DNA of 64,000 nt from contig NZ_SLXH01000004.1 of NCBI RefSeq assembly GCF_004341365.1, positions 1 to 64,000 of the forward strand, read 5' to 3'. The position numbers and the translations under genes are program-made. Below, one piece after another: positions 33,540 through 42,126 of the stretch. Below the pieces are notes generated by a model that worked only from the letters and a program-made list of their open reading frames with translations, was not told the DNA's origin and did no database searches. Position 1 is the stretch's first letter. Every line of letters starts with the position of its first letter. This DNA comes from Simplicispira metamorpha (GTDB lineage: Bacteria; Pseudomonadota; Gammaproteobacteria; Burkholderiales; Burkholderiaceae_C).

Positions 33540-35705
33540 TCAGAGGCCAATGGCCCCGCCATCCTTGCGCGTAACCACCACGGTGGCCGAGCGCGGACGC
33601 TGGGTGGCCGACGGGTTGGCCTGGCTGGCAGGCCAACGGCTGCTGGGGCTGGCCAGGCTGCCGTCTTCACCGGGGTGCTGCACGTTGAAGAACAAGGTCT
33701 TGCCATCGGGAGTGACGGCAATGCCGGTGATCTCGCAGTCTTTGGGGCCTACCAAAAAGCGGCGCACCGTATCAGCCGACGCATTGGCACCCTTGCGGGT
33801 GGCCGTGCCGCCAGCGGCAGTGGCCACACCACCGTCGCCCACCTGGCCGGGCACAGCGGCCAGCATCATGCAGTTGGTGACGTCGGTGTAGGCACCATCG
33901 TCGGTCTGAATCCACAGCAGGCCGCGCGGGTCGAAGTACAGGCCGTCGGGGCTGGAGAAATCGTTCACTGCCGTCAGGCCCGACAGGTTGACGTTGGCCG
34001 CCGCGTCCGCCTCGGCGCCAAACAGGTAAATATCCCAGGCAAAGGCCGTGGCGGCCACGCTGCCTGCGTTTTCACGCCAGCGGATGATGTGGCCGTGGGG
34101 GTTGCCCTTGTTGGTTTTGGTGGTGCCGTCGGCGTTGGTGTAGTTGTCGCTGTAGTAGCGCGGGTTGGCCGCATCGGGCTTGAGCTGGCTGCCCGTGGGG
34201 CTGGCACCGGGGTCCACGCGGTTGCTGTTGTTGGTCAAGGTCATGTAGGCCTCGCCGTTGAGCGGGTTCACCGCGCCCCATTCCGGGCGGTCCATCTTGG
34301 TGGCGCCCAGCTTGTCGGCAGCCAGGCGGGCGTGGGTCACTACATCGCCCTGGTCGGCAAACGGGTAGGCCGCGTTGCTGGCATCGAGGCCGTTTTTGCC
34401 GTAGGTGAGTTCCAGCCACTGGCCCGTGCCGTCGGCGTTGAACTTGGCCACGTACAGCGTGCCTTCGTCCAGGTATTTGGCGCCAGCGGCCATGCCGCCG
34501 TTGACATCCTTGGGGTCCCACACGGCTTTGGAGACAAACTTGTAGATGTACTCGTTGCGCGCATCGTCGCCCATGTACATGACGATAGGCTTGCCCGCCA
34601 CGGCGGGTGCAGGCCAGGCGCCTTCGTGGTTGAAGCGGCCCAGGGCGCTGCGCTTGGCGGGCGTGGAGGTGGGGTTGAAGGGATCGATCTCGACCACCCA
34701 GCCAAAGGTGTTGGCGATGTTGCGGTAGTCGTCGGTGGCGGCAGCGCCCGTCACTGACGACGTCCAGCGCACAAACAGGTCGTCGGTGCCTGCGGTGTCC
34801 CACAGGTAGGGGCTCTTGCGGTTTTCAGGCAGGCCGTAGCGCTTGAGGGCCACCACCTCTTTGGCATCGCGCTGGGCATCGTCGCCAGCGGCGCGGCCCA
34901 CCACGTTGAGCCAGTTTTCCTCGCAGGTGATGTACGTGCCCCAGGGCGTGTAGCCGTTGGCGCAGTTGTTGTTGGTGCCACGGGTTTTCAGGCCATCGGG
35001 CGAGAACTTGGTCTTGACCAGCGCATTGCCCTTGACCGGGCCGGTGAACACCATTTCAGTGGCCGAGGTCACGCGGCGGTTGAAGCGCGAGCCGCGCACC
35101 ATCACCATGTCGTTGCCGGTGCTGCGCTTGACTTCGACCACGCTGATGCCGTGGGCGTAGATTTCTTTTTCCACTTCCGAGGGCACGCGGGTGGCGCCTT
35201 TGGTCATGCCGTTGGGGTGCAGGGCATAGGGCGCCACCACGTACTCGTGGTTGACGGCCAGCAGGCCCCGGTCAGAGCGGTCGGCGTTGAATTTGCCGTC
35301 GTCCGAGAGGCCAAAGTAGTACATGCCATCGTGGCCATCGCCGATGCGGCGGTTGTAGGAATCGGCGGTTTCGCTGCCGTCGTCTTTCCACGACTCCTCG
35401 CCAAACTGCAACGGATCGCCCAGCGCGTGCAGGATGCTGACCTGGTAGCCCTCGGGCACGGTCACCAGATCGTTCTTGTTTTTGGCCACGGCCTTGAAGC
35501 CCAGCTGGAGCGGCGCGGGGGCATCGTCGCTGCCGCCACCGCAAGCGCTCAGGCTCAAGCCGCCCAACAGCGCAGCCGCCGTCACACTCATGCCCCCCTT
35601 GAGCGCCTGACGGCGGCTCAGCTGCACGGCGATCAGCTCGTCCATGTGCAGGTTGGTGGAGGGGTTGACGATTTCGTTGTCGTCGTAGGTGCTGGGTGCT
35701 GTCAT
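33540..35705 (-). CDS. PhoX-like (DUF839) phosphatase, Tat lipoprotein
   Basis: The 721-residue protein belongs to the PhoX/DUF839 family of periplasmic calcium-iron alkaline phosphatases. It has a twin-arginine motif (SRRQALKGG at residues 30-38), followed by a hydrophobic stretch and a lipobox LSAC with Cys55, suggesting a Tat-exported lipoprotein. Internal landmarks are LLAVNHEYV, TPWGTYITCEENW, FGWVVEIDPF and GRFNHEGAW. The end contains SPDGLYFDPRGLLWIQTDDG. It probably releases phosphate from organic esters. The phosphate transporter genes at 52.3 kb are not adjacent. Confidence 0.87.
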   Translation of the reverse strand: MTAPSTYDDNEIVNPSTNLHMDELIAVQLSRRQALKGGMSVTAAALLGGLSLSACGGGSDDAPAPLQLGFKAVAKNKNDLVTVPEGYQVSILHALGDPLQFGEESWKDDGSETADSYNRRIGDGHDGMYYFGLSDDGKFNADRSDRGLLAVNHEYVVAPYALHPNGMTKGATRVPSEVEKEIYAHGISVVEVKRSTGNDMVMVRGSRFNRRVTSATEMVFTGPVKGNALVKTKFSPDGLKTRGTNNNCANGYTPWGTYITCEENWLNVVGRAAGDDAQRDAKEVVALKRYGLPENRKSPYLWDTAGTDDLFVRWTSSVTGAAATDDYRNIANTFGWVVEIDPFNPTSTPAKRSALGRFNHEGAWPAPAVAGKPIVMYMGDDARNEYIYKFVSKAVWDPKDVNGGMAAGAKYLDEGTLYVAKFNADGTGQWLELTYGKNGLDASNAAYPFADQGDVVTHARLAADKLGATKMDRPEWGAVNPLNGEAYMTLTNNSNRVDPGASPTGSQLKPDAANPRYYSDNYTNADGTTKTNKGNPHGHIIRWRENAGSVAATAFAWDIYLFGAEADAAANVNLSGLTAVNDFSSPDGLYFDPRGLLWIQTDDGAYTDVTNCMMLAAVPGQVGDGGVATAAGGTATRKGANASADTVRRFLVGPKDCEITGIAVTPDGKTLFFNVQHPGEDGSLASPSSRWPASQANPSATQRPRSATVVVTRKDGGAIGL

Positions 35706-35776
35706 GAAGGCTCCGTAGGGAATGGATATAAACCCCTGGCATTCTTCAAGCCCACTGTGACAACAGCGTGAAATGC

Positions 35777-38227
35777 TCAATCCACCACGGTGAGCTTGGC
35801 CACGGCCAGCGCCAGCCATTTGGTGCCATGGCGCGCAAAGCTGACCTGGGCGCGCGCATCGTCGCCCGTGCCCTCGATGGCCAGCACCTTGCCTTCACCA
35901 AACTTGGTGTGGAACACGTTGATGCCCGCACGCAGGCCGTGCGCGGGCGCGGCTTTCTGGGGCGGCACGGGCGGGCTGGCAAAGGTGTCAGATTTGAAGC
36001 CAAATCGGCCTCCAGAACCCGCAGAGTAAGCGCAAGCAGCTCCTGAATCAGGAGCAAATTTGCCAAACCCCGGGTGCCGTGGCGTGATCCACTTGAGCGC
36101 GCCCTCGGGCAGCTCGTCAAAGAAACGGCTTTGGGTGTTGTAGCGCGTCTGGCCGTGCAGCATGCGCGTTTGCGAGTGGCTCAAATACAGCCGCTGGCGC
36201 GCGCGGGTGATGGCCACGTACATCAGGCGGCGCTCTTCTTCGATACCGCCCCGGTCGCCCAGGGCGTTCTCGTGGGGGAACAGGCCGTCTTCCAAGCCGC
36301 CGATGAACACGGCGTCAAACTCCAGCCCCTTGCTGGCGTGCACGGTCATCAGCTGCACCGCGTCCTGCCCGGCCTGGGCCTGGTTGTCGCCCGCCTCCAG
36401 CGCGGCGTGGGTCAAAAACGCGGCCAGCGGCGAGAGGGTTTCGCCCGTGTCCACGTCCACCATGCCGGGCACGGCGGCGCTCGCCAGGGGCGCGTCCCGC
36501 AGCGGCGCATCCACATCCAGACCCTGGCTGGCGGGGCTTTGCGTGAGCGGCGCGCCGTGCTCGTCCAGCGGCAGGGCCACGGCATCGCGGCCAAAGCCCT
36601 CCAGGGTGACAAAGCTCTCAGCGGCGTTGACCAGCTCTTGCAGGTTCTCGATGCGGTCTTGGCCTTCTTTTTCGGTGCGGTAGTGCTCGATCAGGCCCGT
36701 GGCGTCCAGCATGCGCTCAATGATGCTGCGCAGGTTGTGCCCTTGGGTTTGCTCGCGCAGCACATCCACCAGGGCCACAAACGCGCCCAAATTCGCACCC
36801 GCCTTGCCGGGCACGGTGCTGACAGCGTCGTGCAGCGAGCAGCCCACAGCGCGCGCCGCGTCTTGCAGCACCTCGATGCTGCGCGCGCCAATGCCGCGCG
36901 GCGGAAAGTTGACCACGCGGGCAAAGCTGGTGTCGTCGTGCGGGTTCTCCAGCAGGCGCAAATAGGCCAGCGCGTGCTTGATTTCAGCGCGCTCAAAAAA
37001 GCGCAGGCCGCCGTACACGCGGTAAGGAATGCTGGCATTGAACAGCGCCGATTCAATCACCCGGCTTTGCGCATTGCTGCGGTAGAGAACAGCGATTTCC
37101 TGGCGCGCCAAGCCGTCGTTTTTGACCAGCTGCTTGATTTCATCGACCATCCAGTGCGCCTCGGCGATGTCGCTGCTGGCCTCGAACACACGCACCGGCT
37201 CGCCGGGGCCCTGGTCGGTGCGCAGGTTCTTGCCCAGGCGCGCGCTGTTGTGGCTGATGAGGTGGTTGGCCGCATCCAGAATGTTGCTGTAGCTGCGGTA
37301 GTTGTGCTCCAGCTTGATCTGACGCTGCACGCCAAACTCGCGCACAAAGTCAGCCATGTTGCCCACGCGCGCGCCGCGAAAGGCGTAGATGCTCTGGTCA
37401 TCGTCGCCCACGGCAATCACGCTGCCGCGCGCCTCCAGATGGCCGTCCACCTCCTCGCCCGCCAGCTGCTTGAGCCAGGCGTATTGCAGCTTGTTGGTGT
37501 CCTGGAACTCATCGACCAGGATGTGGGCAAAGCGGCGCTGGTAGTGGGCGCGCAGGGGGTCGTTATCGCGCAGCAGCTCGAAGCTGCGCAGCATCAGCTC
37601 GCCAAAATCGACCACGCCCTCGCGCTGGCATTGCTCCTCGTAGAGCTGGTAGAGCTCGACTTTCTTGCGCGCATCAGGGTCGGTGGCCACCACATCGCGC
37701 GGGCGCTGGCCTTCTTCCTTGCAGCCCGCGATAAAGTATTGCAACTGCTTGGGCGGAAAACGCTCATCGTCCACGTTGAACTGCTTGCACAGCCGCTTGA
37801 TGGCCGAGAGCTGGTCTTGCGTGTCCAGAATCTGGAACGACTGCGGCAGGCCCGCCGCTTGGTGGTGCGCGCGCAGCAGGCGGTTGCACAGGCCGTGGAA
37901 GGTGCCGATCCACATGCCGCGCACGCTGAAGGGCAGCATGGCCGAGAGGCGCGCCACCATCTCTTTGGCCGCCTTGTTGGTGAACGTGACGGCCAGAATG
38001 CCGCCGGGCGTGGCCAGGCCGTTTTGCAGCAGCCAGGCGATGCGCGTGGTGAGCACGCGCGTCTTGCCCGAACCGGCACCGGCCAGGATGAGCGCATGGC
38101 CCGCTGGCAGCGTGACGGCAGCGAGCTGCTCGGGGTTGAGGTGGGCCAGCAGGGGCGATGCGGCAAGCGTAGCCGCAGGGGCCGCCGATGGCGCCGGGGC
38201 GCCAGAAAACAGGTCTTGAGGGAGCAT
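35777..38227 (-). CDS. uvrD: UvrD/PcrA-type DNA helicase
   Basis: The 816-residue protein is a superfamily 1 helicase of mismatch and nucleotide excision repair. It shows [13 protein letters not shown] (Walker A), [21 protein letters not shown] (Walker B), [37 protein letters not shown] and [13 protein letters not shown]. The C-terminal tail carries a Tudor-like end ([16 protein letters not shown]). Between them about 20 residues ([15 protein letters not shown]) are encoded by a degenerate dispersed repeat at 36001-36060. The start chosen gives MLPQDLFSG. Confidence 0.94.
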   Translation of the reverse strand: MLPQDLFSGAPAPSAAPAATLAASPLLAHLNPEQLAAVTLPAGHALILAGAGSGKTRVLTTRIAWLLQNGLATPGGILAVTFTNKAAKEMVARLSAMLPFSVRGMWIGTFHGLCNRLLRAHHQAAGLPQSFQILDTQDQLSAIKRLCKQFNVDDERFPPKQLQYFIAGCKEEGQRPRDVVATDPDARKKVELYQLYEEQCQREGVVDFGELMLRSFELLRDNDPLRAHYQRRFAHILVDEFQDTNKLQYAWLKQLAGEEVDGHLEARGSVIAVGDDDQSIYAFRGARVGNMADFVREFGVQRQIKLEHNYRSYSNILDAANHLISHNSARLGKNLRTDQGPGEPVRVFEASSDIAEAHWMVDEIKQLVKNDGLARQEIAVLYRSNAQSRVIESALFNASIPYRVYGGLRFFERAEIKHALAYLRLLENPHDDTSFARVVNFPPRGIGARSIEVLQDAARAVGCSLHDAVSTVPGKAGANLGAFVALVDVLREQTQGHNLRSIIERMLDATGLIEHYRTEKEGQDRIENLQELVNAAESFVTLEGFGRDAVALPLDEHGAPLTQSPASQGLDVDAPLRDAPLASAAVPGMVDVDTGETLSPLAAFLTHAALEAGDNQAQAGQDAVQLMTVHASKGLEFDAVFIGGLEDGLFPHENALGDRGGIEEERRLMYVAITRARQRLYLSHSQTRMLHGQTRYNTQSRFFDELPEGALKWITPRHPGFGKFAPDSGAACAYSAGSGGRFGFKSDTFASPPVPPQKAAPAHGLRAGINVFHTKFGEGKVLAIEGTGDDARAQVSFARHGTKWLALAVAKLTVVD
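36001..36060. repeat. Dispersed repeat inside uvrD
   Basis: AATCGGCCTCCAG, AAGCGCAAGCAGCTCCTGAA and TCAGGAGCAAATT match the arms of the dispersed repeat. It is in frame and lies in the variable linker before the C-terminal domain. Confidence 0.6.
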
Positions 38228-38581
38228 GCAGGCATTGTAGAAAGTGCGCCCGCATCGGGGCGCGTGCGCTGGCGGGCGCAGGCCCTCAACGCAGCTTGTG
38301 TTGCACAAAAATACAGCAAAAACAGCCGCAAAGGCAATCAATACGGGCGCGAGCAGCTATCAAAAAATGAGTTCTCAAAACACCTCTTCCCAGCGCTGGC
38401 ATGCCAGTGCCCCGGGCTGCCGGGGCCGGGGGCGTGGGTAGAATCAGCCACCGGGCCCAAGTTTCTTGCAGCCCGGTTTTTTGTGCCTGCGCGATGCAGG
38501 CCAAACCGGCCTCCAGACCAAGCGCCCCATCGCCACAGAAATCGTTCTGTGGCGCGCCTTCTCAAAGGAGCTTGGAATCTC
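38228..38581. promoter_or_regulatory. Divergent uvrD-guaC intergenic region
   Basis: The 354-base gap holds the start regions of uvrD and guaC, a half copy of the dispersed repeat (GCAGCTATCAAA, about 38350), a CTGGCATGCCAG palindrome at 38396-38407 and a terminator-like hairpin at 38451-38482. I see no gene in it and no clear riboswitch fold. Confidence 0.5.
38451..38482 (+). terminator. Terminator-like hairpin in guaC leader
   Basis: CCGGGC pairs with GCCCGG across a 14-base loop and is followed by six T. No plus-strand gene lies upstream within 220 bases, so this looks like an attenuator in the guaC leader rather than the end of another message. Confidence 0.6.
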
Positions 38582-39559
38582 ATGGAAATCTTCGACTACG
38601 ACAACATCCTCTTGCTGCCACGCAAATGCCGCGTCGAAAGCCGCGCCGAATGCGATGCCAGCGTGGTGCTGGGCGCGCGCAGCTTTCGCCTGCCGGTGGT
38701 GCCCGCGAACATGAAGACGGTGGTGGACGAAAAAATCTGCACCTGGCTGGCGCACAACGGCTATTTCTACGTCATGCACCGCTTTGACTTTGACAACGTG
38801 CAGTTTGTGCGGGACATGCAGGCACGCGGCCTGTTCGCCTCCATCTCGCTGGGCGTGAAACAGCCCGACTACGACACTGTGGACCAGCTCGCCGCAGCGG
38901 GCCTGGTGCCCGAATACGTCACCATCGACATCGCCCACGGCCACGCCGACAGCGTCAAGGCCATGATCGGCTACCTCAAGAAAAAGCTGCCCGCCAGCTT
39001 TGTGATTGCGGGCAACGTGGCCACCCCCGAGGCCGTGATCGACCTGGAAAACTGGGGCGCCGACGCCACCAAGATCGGCATCGGCCCAGGCAAGGTGTGC
39101 ATCACCAAGCTCAAGACCGGCTTTGGCACGGGCGGCTGGCAGCTGTCGGCGCTGAAGTGGTGCGCGCGCGTGGCCACCAAGCCCATCATTGCCGACGGCG
39201 GCATCCGCCACCACGGCGACATCGCCAAGAGCATCCGTTTTGGCGCCACCATGGTGATGATCGGCTCGCTGCTGGCTGGCCACGAAGAATCGCCCGGCCA
39301 GACGGTGGAGGTCGATGGCAAGCTCTACAAAGAGTATTACGGCTCGGCCTCTGACTTCAACAAGGGCGAGTACCGCCATGTCGAGGGCAAGCGTATTCTG
39401 GAGCCGGTCAAGGGCACCCTGGCCGAAACGCTGGTAGAGATGGAGCAGGACGTGCAAAGCTCCATCAGCTACGCGGGCGGCAAAAAGCTCATGGACATCC
39501 GCAAAGTGAACTACGTCATCCTGGGCGGCGAAAACGCCAGCGCCGACCTGATGGCCTGA
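38582..39559 (+). CDS. guaC: GMP reductase
   Basis: GuaC converts GMP to IMP with NADPH and so recycles guanine nucleotides. The 325-residue protein is a TIM barrel of the IMPDH/GMPR family without CBS domains. It has the catalytic cysteine in [10 protein letters not shown] (Cys173), the phosphate-binding [10 protein letters not shown] and MIGSLLAGH, and the [13 protein letters not shown] flap. The length and PANMKTVVD and HRFDF features fit the short GuaC type. A terminator-like hairpin 100 bases upstream suggests control by attenuation. Confidence 0.93.
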   Translation: MEIFDYDNILLLPRKCRVESRAECDASVVLGARSFRLPVVPANMKTVVDEKICTWLAHNGYFYVMHRFDFDNVQFVRDMQARGLFASISLGVKQPDYDTVDQLAAAGLVPEYVTIDIAHGHADSVKAMIGYLKKKLPASFVIAGNVATPEAVIDLENWGADATKIGIGPGKVCITKLKTGFGTGGWQLSALKWCARVATKPIIADGGIRHHGDIAKSIRFGATMVMIGSLLAGHEESPGQTVEVDGKLYKEYYGSASDFNKGEYRHVEGKRILEPVKGTLAETLVEMEQDVQSSISYAGGKKLMDIRKVNYVILGGENASADLMA

Positions 39560-39620
39560 TGGCCCCATCACCGCCCGCCACCACCCTGCATCCTTGCACC
39601 TCGCCCGAAAGCTCTCGCGC

Positions 39621-40541
39621 ATGACCACCACCAATACCGACACCGTTGCCACTGAAACTGCGTTCCAGCCGCTGCACATTGCGGTGTTGGGCACCGGCAT
39701 GATGGGCCTGCCCATGGCACATCGGCTGTGCGCAGCAGGCCACCACGTGCATGTCTGGAACCGCACCCGCGCCAAGGCAGAGCCGCTGGCGGCAGCGGGT
39801 GCCACGGTACATGACCACGCGGCCGACGCGGTGCGCCACGCCGACATCGCCATCAGCCTGCTCGAAAGCGGCCCGGTGGTGGCGCAGGTGCTGTTCAGCC
39901 AGGGCGCGGCGCAGGCCCTGCGGGCGGGCAACCTGTTCATCGACATGGCCTCGATCCAGCCCCGCGAAACCCGCGCACATGCCGAGCAGCTGCAAGCGCA
40001 GGGCGTGGCCTGCCTGGACGCGCCGGTCTCGGGTGGCACCGTGGGCGCCGAGGCAGGCACGTTGGCCATCATGGTAGGTGGCCACGCCACAGACTACGAG
40101 CGCGCCCTGCCCGTCTTTGCCGCACTGGGCCGCGCTACGCACGTGGGGCCGCATGGAGCGGGTCAGCTGGCCAAGCTGGCGAACCAGATGATTGTCGGCA
40201 TCACCATCGGCGCTGTGGCCGAGGCCCTGCTGTTGGCTACCAAAGGCGGTGCCGACATGGCCAAGGTGCGCGAGGCCATCAGCGGCGGTTTTGCCGACAG
40301 CCGCATCCTGCAAGTACACGGCCAGCGCATGCTGGAGCGCGACTTTGCCCCGCGCGGACGCGTGGGTGTGCAGCTCAAAGATATGCGCAACGCTTTGGTC
40401 ACCGCCCAGGAGCTGGGTTTTGACGCCCCGGTGACTGCATTGCTCGAAAGCCTGTACGCCCAGGCCGCTGCGCATGGCCTGGCCGATCTGGACCAGAGTG
40501 GCCTGTTCGTCGAGTTGGCGGGGCGCAATGGAATGCAGTGA
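39621..40541 (+). CDS. 3-hydroxyisobutyrate dehydrogenase-family oxidoreductase
   Basis: The 306-residue protein has an N-terminal Rossmann fold (IAVLGTGMMGLPMAHRL, WNRTRAKAEPL) and the all-helical C-terminal domain of beta-hydroxyacid dehydrogenases. The substrate motif is DAPVSGGTVGAEAGTLAIMVGG, and the catalytic lysine is in GQLAKLANQM. Candidates are 2-hydroxy-3-oxopropionate reductase (GarR-like) or 3-hydroxyisobutyrate dehydrogenase. The neighbours do not decide between them. It starts 61 bases after guaC. Confidence 0.87.
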   Translation: MTTTNTDTVATETAFQPLHIAVLGTGMMGLPMAHRLCAAGHHVHVWNRTRAKAEPLAAAGATVHDHAADAVRHADIAISLLESGPVVAQVLFSQGAAQALRAGNLFIDMASIQPRETRAHAEQLQAQGVACLDAPVSGGTVGAEAGTLAIMVGGHATDYERALPVFAALGRATHVGPHGAGQLAKLANQMIVGITIGAVAEALLLATKGGADMAKVREAISGGFADSRILQVHGQRMLERDFAPRGRVGVQLKDMRNALVTAQELGFDAPVTALLESLYAQAAAHGLADLDQSGLFVELAGRNGMQ

Positions 40542-40544
40542 TTT

Positions 40545-40572
40545 TTGAAAAATTTTTAGCACTCATTAGAAT
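40545..40572 (+). promoter_or_regulatory. Candidate sigma70 promoter of tRNA-Lys
   Basis: TTGAAA at 40545-40550 and TAGAAT at 40567-40572 are separated by 16 bases in an AT-rich stretch upstream of the tRNA. A second possible -10, CATAAT, lies at 40591-40596. Confidence 0.5.
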
Positions 40573-40634
40573 ATGGCAAAAAAATTGGTGCATAATTTGA
40601 GTCTCTGTTGCAACACAGAAACTTTTTCAAAGTG

Positions 40635-40710
40635 GGGTTCTTAGCTCAGTTGGTAGAGCAGCGGACTCTTAATCCGTAGGTCGAGTGTTCGAGTCACTCA
40701 GGACCCACCA
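40635..40710 (+). tRNA. tRNA-Lys (CTT)
   Basis: The 76-base sequence folds into a complete cloverleaf: acceptor GGGTTCT with AGGACCC, D arm around TAGCTCAGTTGGTAGAGC, anticodon loop CTCTTAA (anticodon CTT, lysine), T loop TTCGAGT, and an encoded CCA end. It stands alone and is followed by a strong terminator. Confidence 0.96.
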
Positions 40711-40717
40711 CCACTTC

Positions 40718-40749
40718 AAAGGACTTGGCTTTCAGCCAAGTCCTTTTTT
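40718..40749 (+). terminator. tRNA-Lys terminator
   Basis: AAAGGACTTGGCT pairs with AGCCAAGTCCTTT around a three-base loop, followed by more T. It ends the tRNA transcript. Confidence 0.9.
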
Positions 40750-40795
40750 CGTTGCCCCCCCTGAAAAGTCTGCCCCCTACGGCAAAGCACACACC

Positions 40796-42028
40796 ATGAA
40801 CCCTGACGCCCACCTCTTATGGAAGGCTCCCCGTTGGGCACTGGCCTTTTTGCTGGCCTTGCTGGGCATGCTGGGGCCCTTCTCCATCGACACCTACCTG
40901 CCCGCATTTGCCGGCATGGCACAGGCCCTGGGGGCCACGCCAGTGCAAATGCAGCAAACGCTGTCTGCATACCTGTTTGGCTTTGCTTTCATGAACTTGT
41001 TCCATGGTGCGCTGGCCGACAGTTTTGGCCGCAGGCCGGTGGTGCTCTGGGGCATCGCCATTTTCACCCTGGCATCAGCGGGCTGTGCGTTGTCCCAGAG
41101 CATTGGCCAACTGGTCATGTTTCGCGCACTGCAAGGCCTGTCCACCGGTGCAGGCATCGTCGTATCCCGCGCGGTGATTCGTGACATGTTTCCGCCAGCG
41201 CAGGCGCAGAGGGTGATGAGCCAAGTCACGATTTATTTTGGCATTGCCCCGGCCATCGCTCCAATGGTGGGCGGATGGCTGTATGTGCATACTGGCTGGC
41301 ACAGCATTTTCTGGTTTCTGACGCTGGTGGGCGCAGCGCTGTGGCTGGCCAACTACCGGCTGCTGCCCGAGACACTGCATGTACAGCAACGCCAGCCCTT
41401 CAACACCCGACACCTGATGCGGGGCTATTGGCAATTGGGCTCCAGCGCACGTTTTGTGCTACTGGCACTGGCCAGCGGCATCCCTTTCAACGGCATGTTC
41501 CTGTACGTGCTGGCGGCACCGGCATTTTTAGGCGACCACCTGGGACTGGATCCAGGGCAGTTTTTCTGGTTTTTTGTGATGACGATCTCGGGGATCATGG
41601 GCGGCGCGTGGCTGAGCGGCCGTCTGGCCGGGAAAGTCGCACCCAAACACCAAATACGCCACGGTTTCGTGATCATGCTGACAACATCGGCGCTGAACCT
41701 GATCGCCAACGCCTTGTTTCCAGCCCATGTCGCCTGGGCTCTGTTGCCGATTGCGATTTTTTCTTTTGGCTGGGCCTTGATGGTGCCAGTCGTCACACTG
41801 CTGGTACTGGACTTGTACCCAGAGCGGCGCGGGATGGCATCCTCCATGCAAGCCTTTATCGGCTCCACTGCCAACGGGTTGGTGGCTGGTGTTGTCGTAC
41901 CGCTGGTTATGCACTCCACCCTGCTGCTGGCGACAGCGTCGCTGTGCATGCTGGGCATCGGCCTTGTCGCCTGGTTTTATCTGCACCAGCGTTGGCCCGA
42001 GATTGGCCGGACCAACACATTGCATTGA
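40796..42028 (+). CDS. Bcr/CflA-family drug efflux transporter
   Basis: The 410-residue protein is a 12-helix major facilitator of the Bcr/CflA type. It has the family start (FSIDTYLPAFAGMAQALG), the loop 2-3 motif GALADSFGRRPVVLWG, and GAGIVVSRAVIRDMFPP, which is diagnostic for Bcr/CflA. These pumps export drugs such as bicyclomycin or sulfonamides, and also cysteine, using protons. The substrate here is not predictable. The start at 40796 gives MNPDAHLLW. Confidence 0.9.
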   Translation: MNPDAHLLWKAPRWALAFLLALLGMLGPFSIDTYLPAFAGMAQALGATPVQMQQTLSAYLFGFAFMNLFHGALADSFGRRPVVLWGIAIFTLASAGCALSQSIGQLVMFRALQGLSTGAGIVVSRAVIRDMFPPAQAQRVMSQVTIYFGIAPAIAPMVGGWLYVHTGWHSIFWFLTLVGAALWLANYRLLPETLHVQQRQPFNTRHLMRGYWQLGSSARFVLLALASGIPFNGMFLYVLAAPAFLGDHLGLDPGQFFWFFVMTISGIMGGAWLSGRLAGKVAPKHQIRHGFVIMLTTSALNLIANALFPAHVAWALLPIAIFSFGWALMVPVVTLLVLDLYPERRGMASSMQAFIGSTANGLVAGVVVPLVMHSTLLLATASLCMLGIGLVAWFYLHQRWPEIGRTNTLH

Positions 42029-42080
42029 GATCCAGAACACCGCTCTGCGGGTTGGGCAACCAACAAACCGGAGCAAGCAT

Positions 42081-42110
42081 AAAAAAACCGGCCACTTGGG
42101 CCGGTTTTTC
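42081..42110. terminator. Convergent terminator
   Basis: AAAACCGGCC and GGCCGGTTTTT flank a five-base loop, with T-runs on both strands, between the converging transporter and helicase genes. Confidence 0.9.
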
Positions 42111-42126
42111 TTACGCCACAGCGCGA

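Noticed and set aside
36074-39559. A 1161-codon open frame on the plus strand across uvrD into guaC
   Set aside because: It is the antisense of uvrD in high-GC DNA. Only its last 325 codons are real (guaC), and the rest has no domain pattern.
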